Shown here piece by piece: positions 11,937 to 21,837 of a stretch of 64,000 bases of DNA. Under the pieces are notes generated by a model, which did not search any database, was not told the origin of the DNA, and saw only the letters and a list, made by a program, of their open reading frames with translations. This stretch comes from Cognatazoarcus halotolerans (GTDB lineage Bacteria > Pseudomonadota > Gammaproteobacteria > Burkholderiales > Rhodocyclaceae): NCBI RefSeq assembly GCF_009800965.1, contig NZ_WUAF01000002.1, positions 108,299-172,298 on the forward strand, written 5' to 3'. A program made the translations under genes and the position numbers. The first letter of the stretch is position 1; every line of letters begins with the position of its first letter.

Positions 11937-12102
11937 CTGTCGATATGGGACATCCGACCTGCGACGATCTATCGCATAGTCATTGTGACCTAGTTCCTTT
12001 GCATCCTCGCCCCCCTGCGGACGGCCGATGTTGCGTGTGCCCGCCTGGCGGTACGCTACATCCCAACAGAATAAGCTGCCTGCCACAGGTGGAGGATCGG
12101 CA

Positions 12103-13350
12103 ATGGCGACACTGCGTCATCGGCAAATTTCTGTGCTCTCGTCGAGCACGGTGGCATTCACGGTGTGCTTTGCGGTGTGGATGATCTTCGCGGTCATCGG
12201 TGTGCCGATCAAGGCACAGCTGAACCTCAACGAAACCCAGTTCGGCCTGCTCGCCTCGATGCCTGTGCTCACCGGTGCGCTGGTGCGCCTGCCGCTCGGT
12301 CTGTGGGGCGACAAATATGGCGGCCGACTGGTGTTCTTCTTGCTGATGCTCAGTACGGTGCTGCCGATCTATCTCATTGGCCACGCCACCAAGTACTGGC
12401 AATTTCTGGTGATCGGGCTGTTCGTCGGCCTGGCCGGCGGCTCCTTCTCGGTGGGTATTGCCTACTGCGCCCGCTGGTTCGAACGCAATCGTCAGGGGCT
12501 GGCGATGGGCATCTTCGGGGCCGGCAACTCGGGCGCGGCGCTGACCAAGTTCGTGGCGCCGGCCATCGTCGCCGCCTGGGGCTGGGAAATGGTGCCGACC
12601 GTGTATGCCATCGCGATGCTTCTCACTGCCCTGGCCTTCTGGTTCTTCAGCTACGACGACCCCGCGCACCGAATCGCCTCTAACGTGAGTTTTGCCGATC
12701 AGTTGCGCGCCTTGAAAGACCCGCGGGTGTGGAAGTACTGCCAGTACTACTCGATCGTCTTTGGCGGCTATGTGGCGCTGGCCCTGTGGATGACAAAGTA
12801 CTACGTCACCGAGTACGGCTTCTCGCTGCAACTGGCGGCCATGCTGGCGGCGGCGTTTTCCTTGCCAGGTGGCGTTCTGCGCGCCTTCGGCGGATGGTTT
12901 TCCGACCGCTTCGGCGCCCACAAGGTGACCTGGTGGGTGTTGTGGGTGTCGTGGATCTGCCTGTTCCTGCTCTCCTACCCGCAGACCCATCTCACCATCC
13001 AGACTGTCAGCGGACCGAAGAGCTTCGATATCGGCCTCAACCCGTGGATGTTCACCGCGTTGATGTTTACCGTCGGCGTCGCCTTCGCGTTCGGCAAGGC
13101 CTCGGTCTTCAAATACATCGCCGACGAGTTCCCGCATGACATCGGTGCGGTATCCGGCATCGTCGGCCTGGTCGGTGGCCTGGGCGGCTTCCTGCTGCCG
13201 ATTCTCTTTGGTGCGATGGTCGATCTGACCGGCGTGCGTTCCAGCTGCTTCATGTTGCTCTACGGCGTGACCTGGGTGTCGCTCATCTGGATGTACTGGA
13301 CCGAAGTGCGCGCGACCGACGTGATGCACTCGGCGTCAACAAAGTCTTGA
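12103..13350 (+). CDS. narK1: Nitrate transporter NarK1 (MFS)
   Basis: Major facilitator of the nitrate/nitrite porter family, 415 residues with about 12 membrane segments. 'GLAGGSFSVGIAYCARWFER' followed by 'GLAMGIFGAGNSGAALTKF' is the nitrate signature region. The shorter NarK1-type proteins are thought to be nitrate/proton symporters that start nitrate uptake when no internal nitrite is available. The start at 12103 has a strong ribosome-binding site (GGTGGAGGA). It lies 22 bp ahead of narK2, so this is a tandem of separate genes rather than the fused NarK seen in Paracoccus. Confidence 0.92.
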   Translation: MATLRHRQISVLSSSTVAFTVCFAVWMIFAVIGVPIKAQLNLNETQFGLLASMPVLTGALVRLPLGLWGDKYGGRLVFFLLMLSTVLPIYLIGHATKYWQFLVIGLFVGLAGGSFSVGIAYCARWFERNRQGLAMGIFGAGNSGAALTKFVAPAIVAAWGWEMVPTVYAIAMLLTALAFWFFSYDDPAHRIASNVSFADQLRALKDPRVWKYCQYYSIVFGGYVALALWMTKYYVTEYGFSLQLAAMLAAAFSLPGGVLRAFGGWFSDRFGAHKVTWWVLWVSWICLFLLSYPQTHLTIQTVSGPKSFDIGLNPWMFTALMFTVGVAFAFGKASVFKYIADEFPHDIGAVSGIVGLVGGLGGFLLPILFGAMVDLTGVRSSCFMLLYGVTWVSLIWMYWTEVRATDVMHSASTKS

Positions 13351-13372
13351 TAAAAGCAACGAGGGGGTGAAT

Positions 13373-15028
13373 GTGAATTCCAGCAGTGTCGAGCGCGTGC
13401 CGCTCGAAACACAGAAGAAAGGTGGGGCGGACATCGACCACTGGGATCCAGAGGACGAGAAGTTCTGGGAGAGCACCGGCAAGCGTATCGCCAATCGCAA
13501 CCTGTGGATCTCGATCCCGGCGCTGTACTGCGGATTCGCGGTGTGGGCGATGTGGGGAATCATCTCGGTGCAGATGCTGAACCTCGGCTTCCCTTTCTCC
13601 AAGGAGCAGTTGTTCACGCTGACCGCGATCTCCGGCCTGTCGGGCGCGACGATGCGTATCCCCTCGTCGTTCTTCATCCGACTCGCGGGCGGGCGCAACA
13701 CCATCTTCCTGACCACGGCGATGCTGTTGACGCCGGTCATCGGCACCGGCATCGCGCTGCAGCACCAGGATCTCCCGCTGTGGGTATTCCAGCTTCTGGC
13801 GCTGTGGTCCGGTGTGGGCGGCGGCAACTTCGCCAGCTCCATGTCAAACATCAACCCCTTCTTTCCCAAGCGGCTGCAGGGTACGGCGCTGGGTCTGAAT
13901 GCGGGTCTGGGCAATTTCGGCGTGACCGCGACACAGATTTTCATCCCGCTGTTCATGACCGTAGGCCTGTTTGGCGCCATCGGCGGCGAGCCCATGACAC
14001 TCGTCAAGGACTCGGGCTGGTTGTTTGGCAAGATCCCGGCGGGCGCGCCCACCTACATCCAGAACGCCGGTTTCGTGGGCATCCTGATCCTCGTGCCGGT
14101 GTCGATCGCCGTCTGGTTCGGCATGAACAATCTGCGCTCGGTTTCGCCGCAGACGGGTGTCGTTGCGGGCTTCGCCAAGATCACTTGGCTATACACGCTG
14201 GCCTTCATTCCCGCGATCTTCGGTCTCTACCTTTACCTGCCGGCGCCGACCGGCCTGGGCTTGATCAATGCGTGGTTCCTGGTGCCACTGGATATCTCCA
14301 TGGCGCTGTTGATCATGAAGCTTGCTGCGTTCGGCCCAATGAAGGAGAACGTTGCGAAGCAGTTCGCGATCTTCTCGAACAAGCACACCTGGGCAATGAC
14401 CGCGCTCTACGTCGTGACCTTCGGGTCTTTCATCGGCTTCTCGCTGGCCGCCCCGCTGGCGATCACGGTGATCTTTGGCGACAAGCACATTCTTGATGCG
14501 GCGACGGGGATGTGGACACACGTCAAGAACCCGGCCGCGCCCTCGGCGCTGACCTACGCGTGGATCGGCCCCTTCCTGGGAGCGGCGGCACGGCCGTTCG
14601 GCGGCTGGATTTCGGACAAGCTTGGCGGTTCCGTCGTGACGCAGGTGGTGTCGGCGGTGATGGCGGTGGCCTCGGTCGCCACGGGCTACGTGATGTTCCT
14701 CGCCTATCACTCCGAGACCCCGGAGCAGTACTTCCTGATCTTCATGCTGCTCTTTTCGCTGCTTTTCCTCGCGTCGGGCGTCGGTAACGGTTCTACCTTC
14801 CGCTCGGTGGGCCACATCTTCAACCGCGAGCAGGCTGGCCCGGTGCTGGGTTGGACTTCCGCGGTTGCGGCCTACGGGTCTTTTGTGGCCCCGACCATGA
14901 TTGGCGGACAGATCCATGCCGGTACGCCGGAAAACGCGATGTACGGCTTCGCGCTGTTCTATGCCATTTGCCTGGTCATCAACTGGTGGTTCTATCTGCG
15001 CAAGAACGCCTACGTCCGCAATCCCTAA
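13373..15028 (+). CDS. narK2: Nitrate/nitrite antiporter NarK2 (MFS)
   Basis: Larger nitrate/nitrite porter (about 551 residues) with a hydrophilic N-terminus of about 45 residues and a longer C-terminal half. The nitrate signature 'GGGNFASSMSNINPFFPKRL' followed by 'GLNAGLGNFG' is clear. NarK2-type proteins exchange nitrate for nitrite, removing the toxic product of NarG. The start is most likely the GTG at 13373, preceded by GAGGGGG at good spacing; a second GTG at 13367 lies in that site. The gene is 66 bp upstream of narG. Confidence 0.92.
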   Translation: MNSSSVERVPLETQKKGGADIDHWDPEDEKFWESTGKRIANRNLWISIPALYCGFAVWAMWGIISVQMLNLGFPFSKEQLFTLTAISGLSGATMRIPSSFFIRLAGGRNTIFLTTAMLLTPVIGTGIALQHQDLPLWVFQLLALWSGVGGGNFASSMSNINPFFPKRLQGTALGLNAGLGNFGVTATQIFIPLFMTVGLFGAIGGEPMTLVKDSGWLFGKIPAGAPTYIQNAGFVGILILVPVSIAVWFGMNNLRSVSPQTGVVAGFAKITWLYTLAFIPAIFGLYLYLPAPTGLGLINAWFLVPLDISMALLIMKLAAFGPMKENVAKQFAIFSNKHTWAMTALYVVTFGSFIGFSLAAPLAITVIFGDKHILDAATGMWTHVKNPAAPSALTYAWIGPFLGAAARPFGGWISDKLGGSVVTQVVSAVMAVASVATGYVMFLAYHSETPEQYFLIFMLLFSLLFLASGVGNGSTFRSVGHIFNREQAGPVLGWTSAVAAYGSFVAPTMIGGQIHAGTPENAMYGFALFYAICLVINWWFYLRKNAYVRNP

Positions 15029-15094
15029 GCCACTTTCCACATCGCGTTTGCGATCGAATCGCATGCCAGAACTGCGAATTGACAGGAGCAATCC

Positions 15095-18000
15095 ATGAGT
15101 CACTTTCTTGACAGACTGAAGTATTTCTCGAATCCAAAGGAGCGTTTCTCCGGTGAGCACGGTGTGACCACCGGAGAGGACCGTACTTGGGAAAACGCCT
15201 ACCGCGACCGCTGGGCACACGACAAGATCGCCCGCTCGACCCACGGTGTCAATTGCACAGGCTCCTGTTCGTGGAAGATCTACGTCAAGGGCGGAATCGT
15301 CACCTGGGAGACACAACAGACCGACTACCCGCGCACGCGCGCCGATCTGCCCAACCATGAGCCGCGCGGCTGTGCCCGCGGCGCGAGTTACAGCTGGTAC
15401 CTGTACAGCGCCAACCGCCTCAAATATCCGCTCGTCCGCGGTCGCCTGCTGCGCAGTTGGCGCGACATACGCCGCCATCACGACCCGGTCGACGCCTGGG
15501 CCGAGATCGTCGAATCCGAATCCAAGCGGCGCGATTACCAGCAGGTACGCGGACTGGGCGGTTTCGTGCGCGCCAGCTGGAAGGAAGTCAACGAGCTGAT
15601 CGCCGCCGCCAACGCGTACACGATCAAGAAATACGGTCCCGACCGCGTTGCCGGCTTTTCGCCGATTCCTGCCATGTCGATGGTTTCCTACGCCGCCGGC
15701 AGCCGCTATCTGAGCCTGATTGGCGGCACGCCCTTGAGCTTCTACGACTGGTATTGCGACCTGCCGCCGTCCAGCCCGCAGGTTTGGGGCGAGCAGACCG
15801 ACGTGCCCGAATCGGCCGACTGGTACAACTCCAACTTCATCATCGCCTGGGGCTCGAACGTGCCGCAGACGCGCACGCCGGACGCGCATTTCTTTACCGA
15901 GGTGCGCTACAAAGGCACCAAGATCGTCGCCGTCACGCCCGACTACTCCGAAGTGGCCAAGCTTTCCGATTTGTGGCTGCATCCCAAGGCCGGCACCGAC
16001 GCGGCAGTATCGATGGCGATGGGGCACGTGATCCTCAAGGAATTCTATTTCGACAAGCGCAGCCCCTACTTCGATGACTACGCGCGGCGCTACACCGACC
16101 TGCCCATGCTGGTCATGCTCAGGGAGCACACCACACCGGGCGGCGACACCGTGATGGTGCCGGACCGCTACGTGCGCGCGGCCGATTTCGCCGATCACCT
16201 TGGTGCCGACAACAATCCGGAATGGAAGACCGTGGCGCTCGCGGAAGGTGGCAAGGTGGTGCTGCCCAATGGCGCGATCGGTTTTCGCTGGGGCGCGGAC
16301 GGCCGTGCCGACCAGGGACAGTGGAACCTCGAAGCCAAGGACGCCCGCGACGGCAAGGATACGAAGCTGATGCTGTCGCTGCTCGAGGACGAAGCCCACG
16401 GCGCTGAAACCGCGCGCGTCGGTTTCCCCTACTTTGGCGGCGTCAAGAACCCGCACTTCACCGACAACCCGCAGGACGAAGTGTCGCTGCGCACGGTGCC
16501 GGTACGCACTTTGCCGCTGACCGTGGATGGCGAGCAGCGCGACGTGATGGTCGCCACGGTGTTCGACCTGCAGGCCGCCCAGTACGGTGTGGCGCGCGGT
16601 CTGGAGGGCGAGAACGCGGCCGCCGATTACGACGACGACGCGCCCTACACGCCTGCCTGGCAGGAAAGGATCACTGGCGTGCCGCGCGACAAGGTCATCG
16701 CCGTGGCCCGCCAGTTCGCCGACAACGCCGACAAGACGAAAGGCCGCTCGATGGTCATCATCGGCGCCGGCATGAACCACTGGTATCACTGCGACATGAA
16801 CTACCGCGGCATCATCAACATGCTGATGATGTGCGGTTGCATCGGCAAGAGCGGTGGCGGCTGGTCGCACTACGTGGGGCAGGAGAAGCTGCGCCCGCAA
16901 ACCGGCTGGACAGCGCTGGCCTTCGCCCTCGACTGGATCCGCCCGCCACGTCAGATGAACGCCACCAGCTACTTCTATGCGCACAGTGACCAGTGGCGTT
17001 ACGAAAAGCTCGGCCTTGATGAGGTGCTCTCGCCCTTGGCCGACAAGGACGCCTATGGCGGCAGCATGATCGACTACAACGTGCGCGCTGAGCGCATGGG
17101 CTGGCTACCGTCGTCGCCGCAGTTGCAGCGCAACCCGATCCAGATCGTCAAGGACGCCGAGAAAGCCGGTATGGACCCGGTCGAGTACACGGTGAAGTCG
17201 CTTACCGAAGGCAGCATCAAGATGAGCTGCACCGATCCGGATCACCCCGACAACTGGCCGCGCAACCTGCTGGTGTGGCGCTCCAATCTGCTCGGATCGA
17301 GCGGCAAGGGGCATGAATATTTCCTCAAGCATCTGCTGGGCACCAGCAATGGGGTGCAGGGCAAGGATCTTGGCCCGAGCGACGCCAAGCCGGCCGAAGT
17401 GGCCTGGCACGACAAGGCCCCCGAAGGCAAGCTCGACCTGCTGGTGACGCTCGATTTCCGCATGAGCACGACCTGCCTGTATTCGGACGTGGTGCTGCCG
17501 ACCGCGACCTGGTACGAAAAGAACGACCTGAACACCAGCGACATGCACCCGTTCATCCATCCGCTGTCGACCGCCGTCGATCCGGCCTGGGAGTCGCGCA
17601 GCGACTGGGAGATCTACAAGGGATTGGCGAAGGCATTCAGTGAGGTGTGCGTCGGCCATTTGGGTGTCGAGAAGGAGGTGGTGCTCACTCCGCTCATGCA
17701 CGACACCCCGGACGAGCTGGCGCAGGCGATCGGCGTCAAGGACTGGGCGCGGGGCGAATGCGAGCTGATTCCCGGCAAGACGGGTCCGTCGATCAAGGTG
17801 ATCGAGCGCGATTACCCCAACCTCTACAAGCGCTTCACCTCGCTCGGCCCGCTGATGAAGAGCGTCGGCAATGGCGGCAAGGGCATTGCCTGGAACACCG
17901 AGACCGAGGTCGGAAATCTCGCCGATCTCAATGGCAAGGTACTCGACGAAGGGGCCAGCCAAGGCTTGCCGAACATCGACACCGACATCGACGCGGCCGA

Positions 18001-18877
18001 GGTCATCCTCACGCTGGCGCCCGAAACCAACGGCCATGTGGCCGTCAAGGCGTGGGCTGCGCTGTCTAAGATCACCGGCCGCGACCATACCCACCTCGCG
18101 ATCCATCGTGAAGACGAGAAGATCCGCTTCCGCGACATCCAGGCGCAGCCCCGCAAGATCATCAGCTCACCGACCTGGAGCGGCCTGGAAAGCGAGCATG
18201 TGTCCTACAACGCCGGCTATACCAACGTGCACGAGCTGATTCCGTGGCGCACGCTGACCGGCCGCCAGCAATTCTATCTCGATCACCCGTGGATGGTGGC
18301 CTTCGGTGAAGGCTTCAGCACCTACCGTCCGCCAGTCGACCTGAAGGCGACCGCCGACCTGCACAACATCCGCTCCAACGGCAACAAGGAAGTGCTCCTC
18401 AACTTCATCACACCGCACCAGAAATGGGGTATCCACTCAACCTATACCGACAACCTGATCATGCTCACGCTCAACCGCGGCGGGCCGGTAATCTGGATCA
18501 GCGAAGACGACGCCAAAATAGCTGGCATCGTCGATAACGACTGGGTCGAGCTGTTCAACGTCAATGGCGCGATTGCGGCCCGTGCGGTGGTCAGCCAGCG
18601 CATCAAACCGGGCATGACACTCATGTATCACGCGCAGGAAAAGACGGTGAATACACCGGGCTCGGAAATCACTGGGGTGCGCGGCGGCATCCACAACTCG
18701 GTCACCCGCGTGGTGCTCAAGCCGACCCACATGATTGGCGGCTACGCGCAGTTCAGTTACGGCTTCAATTACTACGGCACGATCGGCACCAACCGCGACG
18801 AATTCGTGGTGGTGCGCAAGATGGCGAAGATCGACTGGCTCGACAACGAACCGGTCGCCACGGCCGAACAGGCATAA
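15095..18877 (+). CDS. narG: Respiratory nitrate reductase alpha subunit NarG
   Basis: Catalytic molybdenum subunit, 1260 residues, facing the cytoplasm and reducing nitrate to nitrite. The N-terminal 'STHGVNCTGSCSWKIYVKGG' holds the His and Cys ligands of the FS0 cluster. 'SNVPQTRTPDAHFFTEVRYK' holds the conserved Asp that ligates Mo. It has no Tat leader, as expected for the cytoplasmic-facing Nar enzyme. Length and full-length similarity to the E. coli protein are evident. It is followed 11 bp later by narH in a narGHJI order. A 5-bp inverted repeat lies in the 66-bp gap before it. Confidence 0.98.
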   Translation: MSHFLDRLKYFSNPKERFSGEHGVTTGEDRTWENAYRDRWAHDKIARSTHGVNCTGSCSWKIYVKGGIVTWETQQTDYPRTRADLPNHEPRGCARGASYSWYLYSANRLKYPLVRGRLLRSWRDIRRHHDPVDAWAEIVESESKRRDYQQVRGLGGFVRASWKEVNELIAAANAYTIKKYGPDRVAGFSPIPAMSMVSYAAGSRYLSLIGGTPLSFYDWYCDLPPSSPQVWGEQTDVPESADWYNSNFIIAWGSNVPQTRTPDAHFFTEVRYKGTKIVAVTPDYSEVAKLSDLWLHPKAGTDAAVSMAMGHVILKEFYFDKRSPYFDDYARRYTDLPMLVMLREHTTPGGDTVMVPDRYVRAADFADHLGADNNPEWKTVALAEGGKVVLPNGAIGFRWGADGRADQGQWNLEAKDARDGKDTKLMLSLLEDEAHGAETARVGFPYFGGVKNPHFTDNPQDEVSLRTVPVRTLPLTVDGEQRDVMVATVFDLQAAQYGVARGLEGENAAADYDDDAPYTPAWQERITGVPRDKVIAVARQFADNADKTKGRSMVIIGAGMNHWYHCDMNYRGIINMLMMCGCIGKSGGGWSHYVGQEKLRPQTGWTALAFALDWIRPPRQMNATSYFYAHSDQWRYEKLGLDEVLSPLADKDAYGGSMIDYNVRAERMGWLPSSPQLQRNPIQIVKDAEKAGMDPVEYTVKSLTEGSIKMSCTDPDHPDNWPRNLLVWRSNLLGSSGKGHEYFLKHLLGTSNGVQGKDLGPSDAKPAEVAWHDKAPEGKLDLLVTLDFRMSTTCLYSDVVLPTATWYEKNDLNTSDMHPFIHPLSTAVDPAWESRSDWEIYKGLAKAFSEVCVGHLGVEKEVVLTPLMHDTPDELAQAIGVKDWARGECELIPGKTGPSIKVIERDYPNLYKRFTSLGPLMKSVGNGGKGIAWNTETEVGNLADLNGKVLDEGASQGLPNIDTDIDAAEVILTLAPETNGHVAVKAWAALSKITGRDHTHLAIHREDEKIRFRDIQAQPRKIISSPTWSGLESEHVSYNAGYTNVHELIPWRTLTGRQQFYLDHPWMVAFGEGFSTYRPPVDLKATADLHNIRSNGNKEVLLNFITPHQKWGIHSTYTDNLIMLTLNRGGPVIWISEDDAKIAGIVDNDWVELFNVNGAIAARAVVSQRIKPGMTLMYHAQEKTVNTPGSEITGVRGGIHNSVTRVVLKPTHMIGGYAQFSYGFNYYGTIGTNRDEFVVVRKMAKIDWLDNEPVATAEQA

Positions 18878-18888
18878 GGACTAAGCAA

Positions 18889-20421
18889 ATGAAGATACGC
18901 GCTCAAATCGGCATGGTGCTCAACCTCGACAAGTGCATCGGCTGCCATACCTGCTCGGTCACCTGCAAGAACGTGTGGACCAGCCGTGCCGGCATGGAAT
19001 ACGCATGGTTCAACAACGTCGAGACCAAGCCCGGTATCGGCTACCCGAAGGAATGGGAAAACCAGGAAAAATGGAACGGCGGCTGGATTCGCAAATCCGA
19101 CGGCAGCATCGAGCCGCGTCAGGGCGGCAAGTGGAAGCTGCTGATGCGCATTTTTGCGAATCCGAATCTGCCGCAGATCGACGACTACTACGAGCCCTTC
19201 ACCTTCGACTACGGCCACCTGCACTCGGCGCCCGAAATGAAGGCCAGCCCGGTGGCCCGCCCGCGCAGCCTGATCACCGGCAAGCGCATGGAGAAGATCG
19301 TGTGGGGCCCGAACTGGGAAGAAATTCTCGGCGGCGAATTCTCCAAGCGCAGCAAGGATGCCAACTTCAACGGCTTCGAGCAGGCACAAAAGGAGATGGT
19401 CGGCCAGTTCGAAAACACCTTCATGATGTATCTGCCGCGGCTGTGCGAGCACTGTCTCAATCCCGCCTGCGTGGCCAGTTGTCCGTCGGGCTCAATCTAC
19501 AAGCGCGAGGAAGACGGCATCGTGCTGATCGATCAGGACAAGTGCCGCGGCTGGCGCATGTGCGTGAGCGCCTGCCCGTACAAGAAGATCTATTACAACT
19601 GGAAGAGCGGCAAGGCCGAGAAGTGCATCTTCTGCTACCCGCGCATCGAAGTCGGCCAGCCTACCGTGTGCTCGGAAACCTGCGTCGGCCGGATCCGCTA
19701 TCTGGGCGTGTTGCTGTATGACGCCGACCGTATCGAAGCCGCTGCAAGCGTCGAGCATGACCGCGATCTCTACCAGGCGCAGCTCGATATCTTCCTCGAT
19801 CCGAACGATCCGAAGGTCATCGAACAGGCGCGCGCGGACGGCATCTCCGAAGCCTGGCTGGAAGGCGCCCGCAACAGCCCGGTGTACAAGATGGCGGTGG
19901 ACTGGAAGGTGGCGCTGCCGCTGCATCCCGAATATCGCACGCTGCCGATGGTGTGGTACGTGCCGCCCCTGTCGCCGATCACCGCCGCGGCCAATGCCGG
20001 CCAGATCGGTGTCAACGGCTCGATTCCCGACGTCAAGGAACTGCGCATCCCGGTCAACTACCTGGCCAACCTGCTCACCGCCGGCGACACCAAACCTGTG
20101 GTGCGGGCGCTCGAGCGCATGCTGGCGATGCGCGCCTACCAGCGCGACAAACACGTCGATCAGGTCGAGAACCTCGAAGTGCTCGAGCGCACTGGGCTGA
20201 GCGTTGCCCAGGTCGAAGAGATGTACCAGATCATGGCGATCGCCAATTACGAAGACCGCTTCGTGATTCCTTCGACCCATCGCGAGTACGCTGAAAACAC
20301 CTTCGACCTGCGCGGCGGCTGCGGCTTCAGCTTTGGCAACGGCTGCTCCGACGGTATCAGCGACACGAGTCTGTTCGGTGCGACCAAGAGGCGCACCATC
20401 CCGATCAAGGCGGAGGTCTGA
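18889..20421 (+). CDS. narH: Respiratory nitrate reductase beta subunit NarH
   Basis: Electron-transfer subunit of 510 residues carrying four iron-sulfur clusters between the NarI haems and NarG. Four cysteine groups are seen: 'CIGCHTCSVTCKNVW', 'CEHCLNPACVASCPSGSIYK', 'CRGWRMCVSACPYKK' and 'CIFCYPRIEVGQPTVCSETC'. The Trp in the third group (CRGWRMC) is the usual replacement that gives a [3Fe-4S] cluster. It is separated from narJ by one base. Confidence 0.98.
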   Translation: MKIRAQIGMVLNLDKCIGCHTCSVTCKNVWTSRAGMEYAWFNNVETKPGIGYPKEWENQEKWNGGWIRKSDGSIEPRQGGKWKLLMRIFANPNLPQIDDYYEPFTFDYGHLHSAPEMKASPVARPRSLITGKRMEKIVWGPNWEEILGGEFSKRSKDANFNGFEQAQKEMVGQFENTFMMYLPRLCEHCLNPACVASCPSGSIYKREEDGIVLIDQDKCRGWRMCVSACPYKKIYYNWKSGKAEKCIFCYPRIEVGQPTVCSETCVGRIRYLGVLLYDADRIEAAASVEHDRDLYQAQLDIFLDPNDPKVIEQARADGISEAWLEGARNSPVYKMAVDWKVALPLHPEYRTLPMVWYVPPLSPITAAANAGQIGVNGSIPDVKELRIPVNYLANLLTAGDTKPVVRALERMLAMRAYQRDKHVDQVENLEVLERTGLSVAQVEEMYQIMAIANYEDRFVIPSTHREYAENTFDLRGGCGFSFGNGCSDGISDTSLFGATKRRTIPIKAEV

Positions 20422-20422
20422 G

Positions 20423-21109
20423 ATGGCAGCAAAAAATATGTCAATGAGCCTGCGTGCGCTTTCGCATCTGCTCACCTATCCGGATGCCGAACTACGCGCC
20501 CACCTGGCCGAGCTGCAACAGGTGCTGCATGGCGAACACGCGCTCGATAAGGCGCGGCTGGCAGCGCTCGACGCGCTCGTCGCCACGCTGCTGGCCGAAG
20601 ATGCGCTCGATTGCGAGGCGGTGTACGTGGACCTGTTCGACCGCGGCCGCTCAACCTCGCTGCACCTGTTCGAGCATGTGCATGGCGATTCACGCGATCG
20701 CGGCACGGCGATGGTCGATCTGGGCAAGACTTACGCCGACGCGGGGCTCGTTCTGGCCCCCGGAGAGTTGCCCGACTACCTGCCCGCGGTGCTCGAGTTC
20801 GTGTCCACCCAGCCACCGCGACAGGCGCGCGCCTTTCTCGGTGAAATCGCCCACATCCTCAACGCGGTTCACACTGCGCTGCAGCAGCGCGGCAGCCATT
20901 ACGCCACGGTGCTGGCGGCACTTCTCGAGCTGGCCGGTGAGCAAGTGCACTCGGTGGAGATTGCACCGGAACCGGACATCGACGAGGCGTGGCAGGAGCC
21001 GCAGGCCTTCGACGGCTGTTCGACTCGTGGCCAGGCTCGCCCCGACACACCGCAAACCGTGCATTTCGTCCGCGACCGCGCATCCACTCAAATCGGAGCT
21101 GCCAAATGA
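20423..21109 (+). CDS. narJ: Nitrate reductase assembly chaperone NarJ
   Basis: TorD/NarJ-family chaperone of 228 residues that holds NarGH until molybdenum cofactor insertion and membrane docking. The family stretch 'YVDLFDRGRSTSLHLFEHVH' followed by 'GDSRDRGTAMVDL' is present. The start at 20423 has GGAGG in the narH 3' end and the reading frame overlaps narI by ATGA. The C-terminal tail is low-complexity. Confidence 0.95.
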   Translation: MAAKNMSMSLRALSHLLTYPDAELRAHLAELQQVLHGEHALDKARLAALDALVATLLAEDALDCEAVYVDLFDRGRSTSLHLFEHVHGDSRDRGTAMVDLGKTYADAGLVLAPGELPDYLPAVLEFVSTQPPRQARAFLGEIAHILNAVHTALQQRGSHYATVLAALLELAGEQVHSVEIAPEPDIDEAWQEPQAFDGCSTRGQARPDTPQTVHFVRDRASTQIGAAK

Positions 21110-21828
21110 ACCCCATTCACAACTTCGTTTTCGGGATTTATCCTTACATCTGCCTGACCGTATTCTTCGTCGGCAGCCTGATCCGCTTCGACCGCGATCA
21201 ATACACCTGGAAGAGTGATTCCTCGCAAATGCTGCGCATGGGCCAGTTGCGCTGGGGTAGCAACCTGTTCCACGTCGGTGTGCTGTTCCTGTTTTTCGGC
21301 CATTTCATCGGCATGCTCACGCCGCACGCGGTGTACAACATCTTCATCAGCGCGGGCACCAAACAGCTGCTGGCCATGGTCAGCGGCGGCATCGCCGGCC
21401 TGGCCGCGCTGGTGGGTGTGGGACTTCTGCTGCAGCGCCGCCTCACCGAGCCGCGCATTCGCGTCAACTCCAAAACCAGCGACATCGTCATCCTTTGGCT
21501 GTTCCTGATCCAGTTGGCGCTCGGCGTCGCCACCGTGCCCATCTCGGGCCAGCACCTCGACGGCAGCGTGATGATGCTCCTTGCCGACTGGGGCCAGCAC
21601 ATCGTTACTTTCCGCGGTGGCGCGGCGGATCTGATTATCAGCGTAAGCTGGGTGTTCAAGCTTCACCTGTTCCTCGGCATGACCATCTTCCTGATCTTCC
21701 CATTCACCCGGCTGGTGCATATCTGGAGTGGCTTCGCCTCGCTCGGCTATATTGTCCGTCCCTTCCAGGTGGTGCGTAGCCGCCGGCTCAATGTACCCGC
21801 CGGACACAACCAGCCCGGCCGCTCCTGA
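21106..21828 (+). CDS. narI: Respiratory nitrate reductase gamma subunit NarI
   Basis: Membrane cytochrome b subunit of 240 residues that oxidises quinol and anchors NarGH. It starts 'MNPIHNFVFGIYPYICLTVF' and has five membrane segments with His residues for two b haems, including 'NLFHVGVLFLFFGHFIGM' and 'FKLHLFLGMTIFLIFPFTRL'. The start codon overlaps the narJ stop (ATGA at 21106-21109). It completes the narGHJI set. Confidence 0.97.
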   Translation: MNPIHNFVFGIYPYICLTVFFVGSLIRFDRDQYTWKSDSSQMLRMGQLRWGSNLFHVGVLFLFFGHFIGMLTPHAVYNIFISAGTKQLLAMVSGGIAGLAALVGVGLLLQRRLTEPRIRVNSKTSDIVILWLFLIQLALGVATVPISGQHLDGSVMMLLADWGQHIVTFRGGAADLIISVSWVFKLHLFLGMTIFLIFPFTRLVHIWSGFASLGYIVRPFQVVRSRRLNVPAGHNQPGRS

Positions 21829-21837
21829 GGAGAATCC

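Noticed and set aside
11937-12102. FNR box before narK1
   Set aside because: Only TTGAC-like half sites occur; no symmetrical TTGAT-N4-ATCAA.
15040-15060. Hairpin between narK2 and narG as a terminator
   Set aside because: Only 5 bp of stem and no T run; narG needs expression with or just after narK2.
14189-16984. 931-codon open frame on the minus strand inside narK2-narG
   Set aside because: It is antisense to strongly supported narK2 and narG and has a low-complexity His/Arg/Gly translation.
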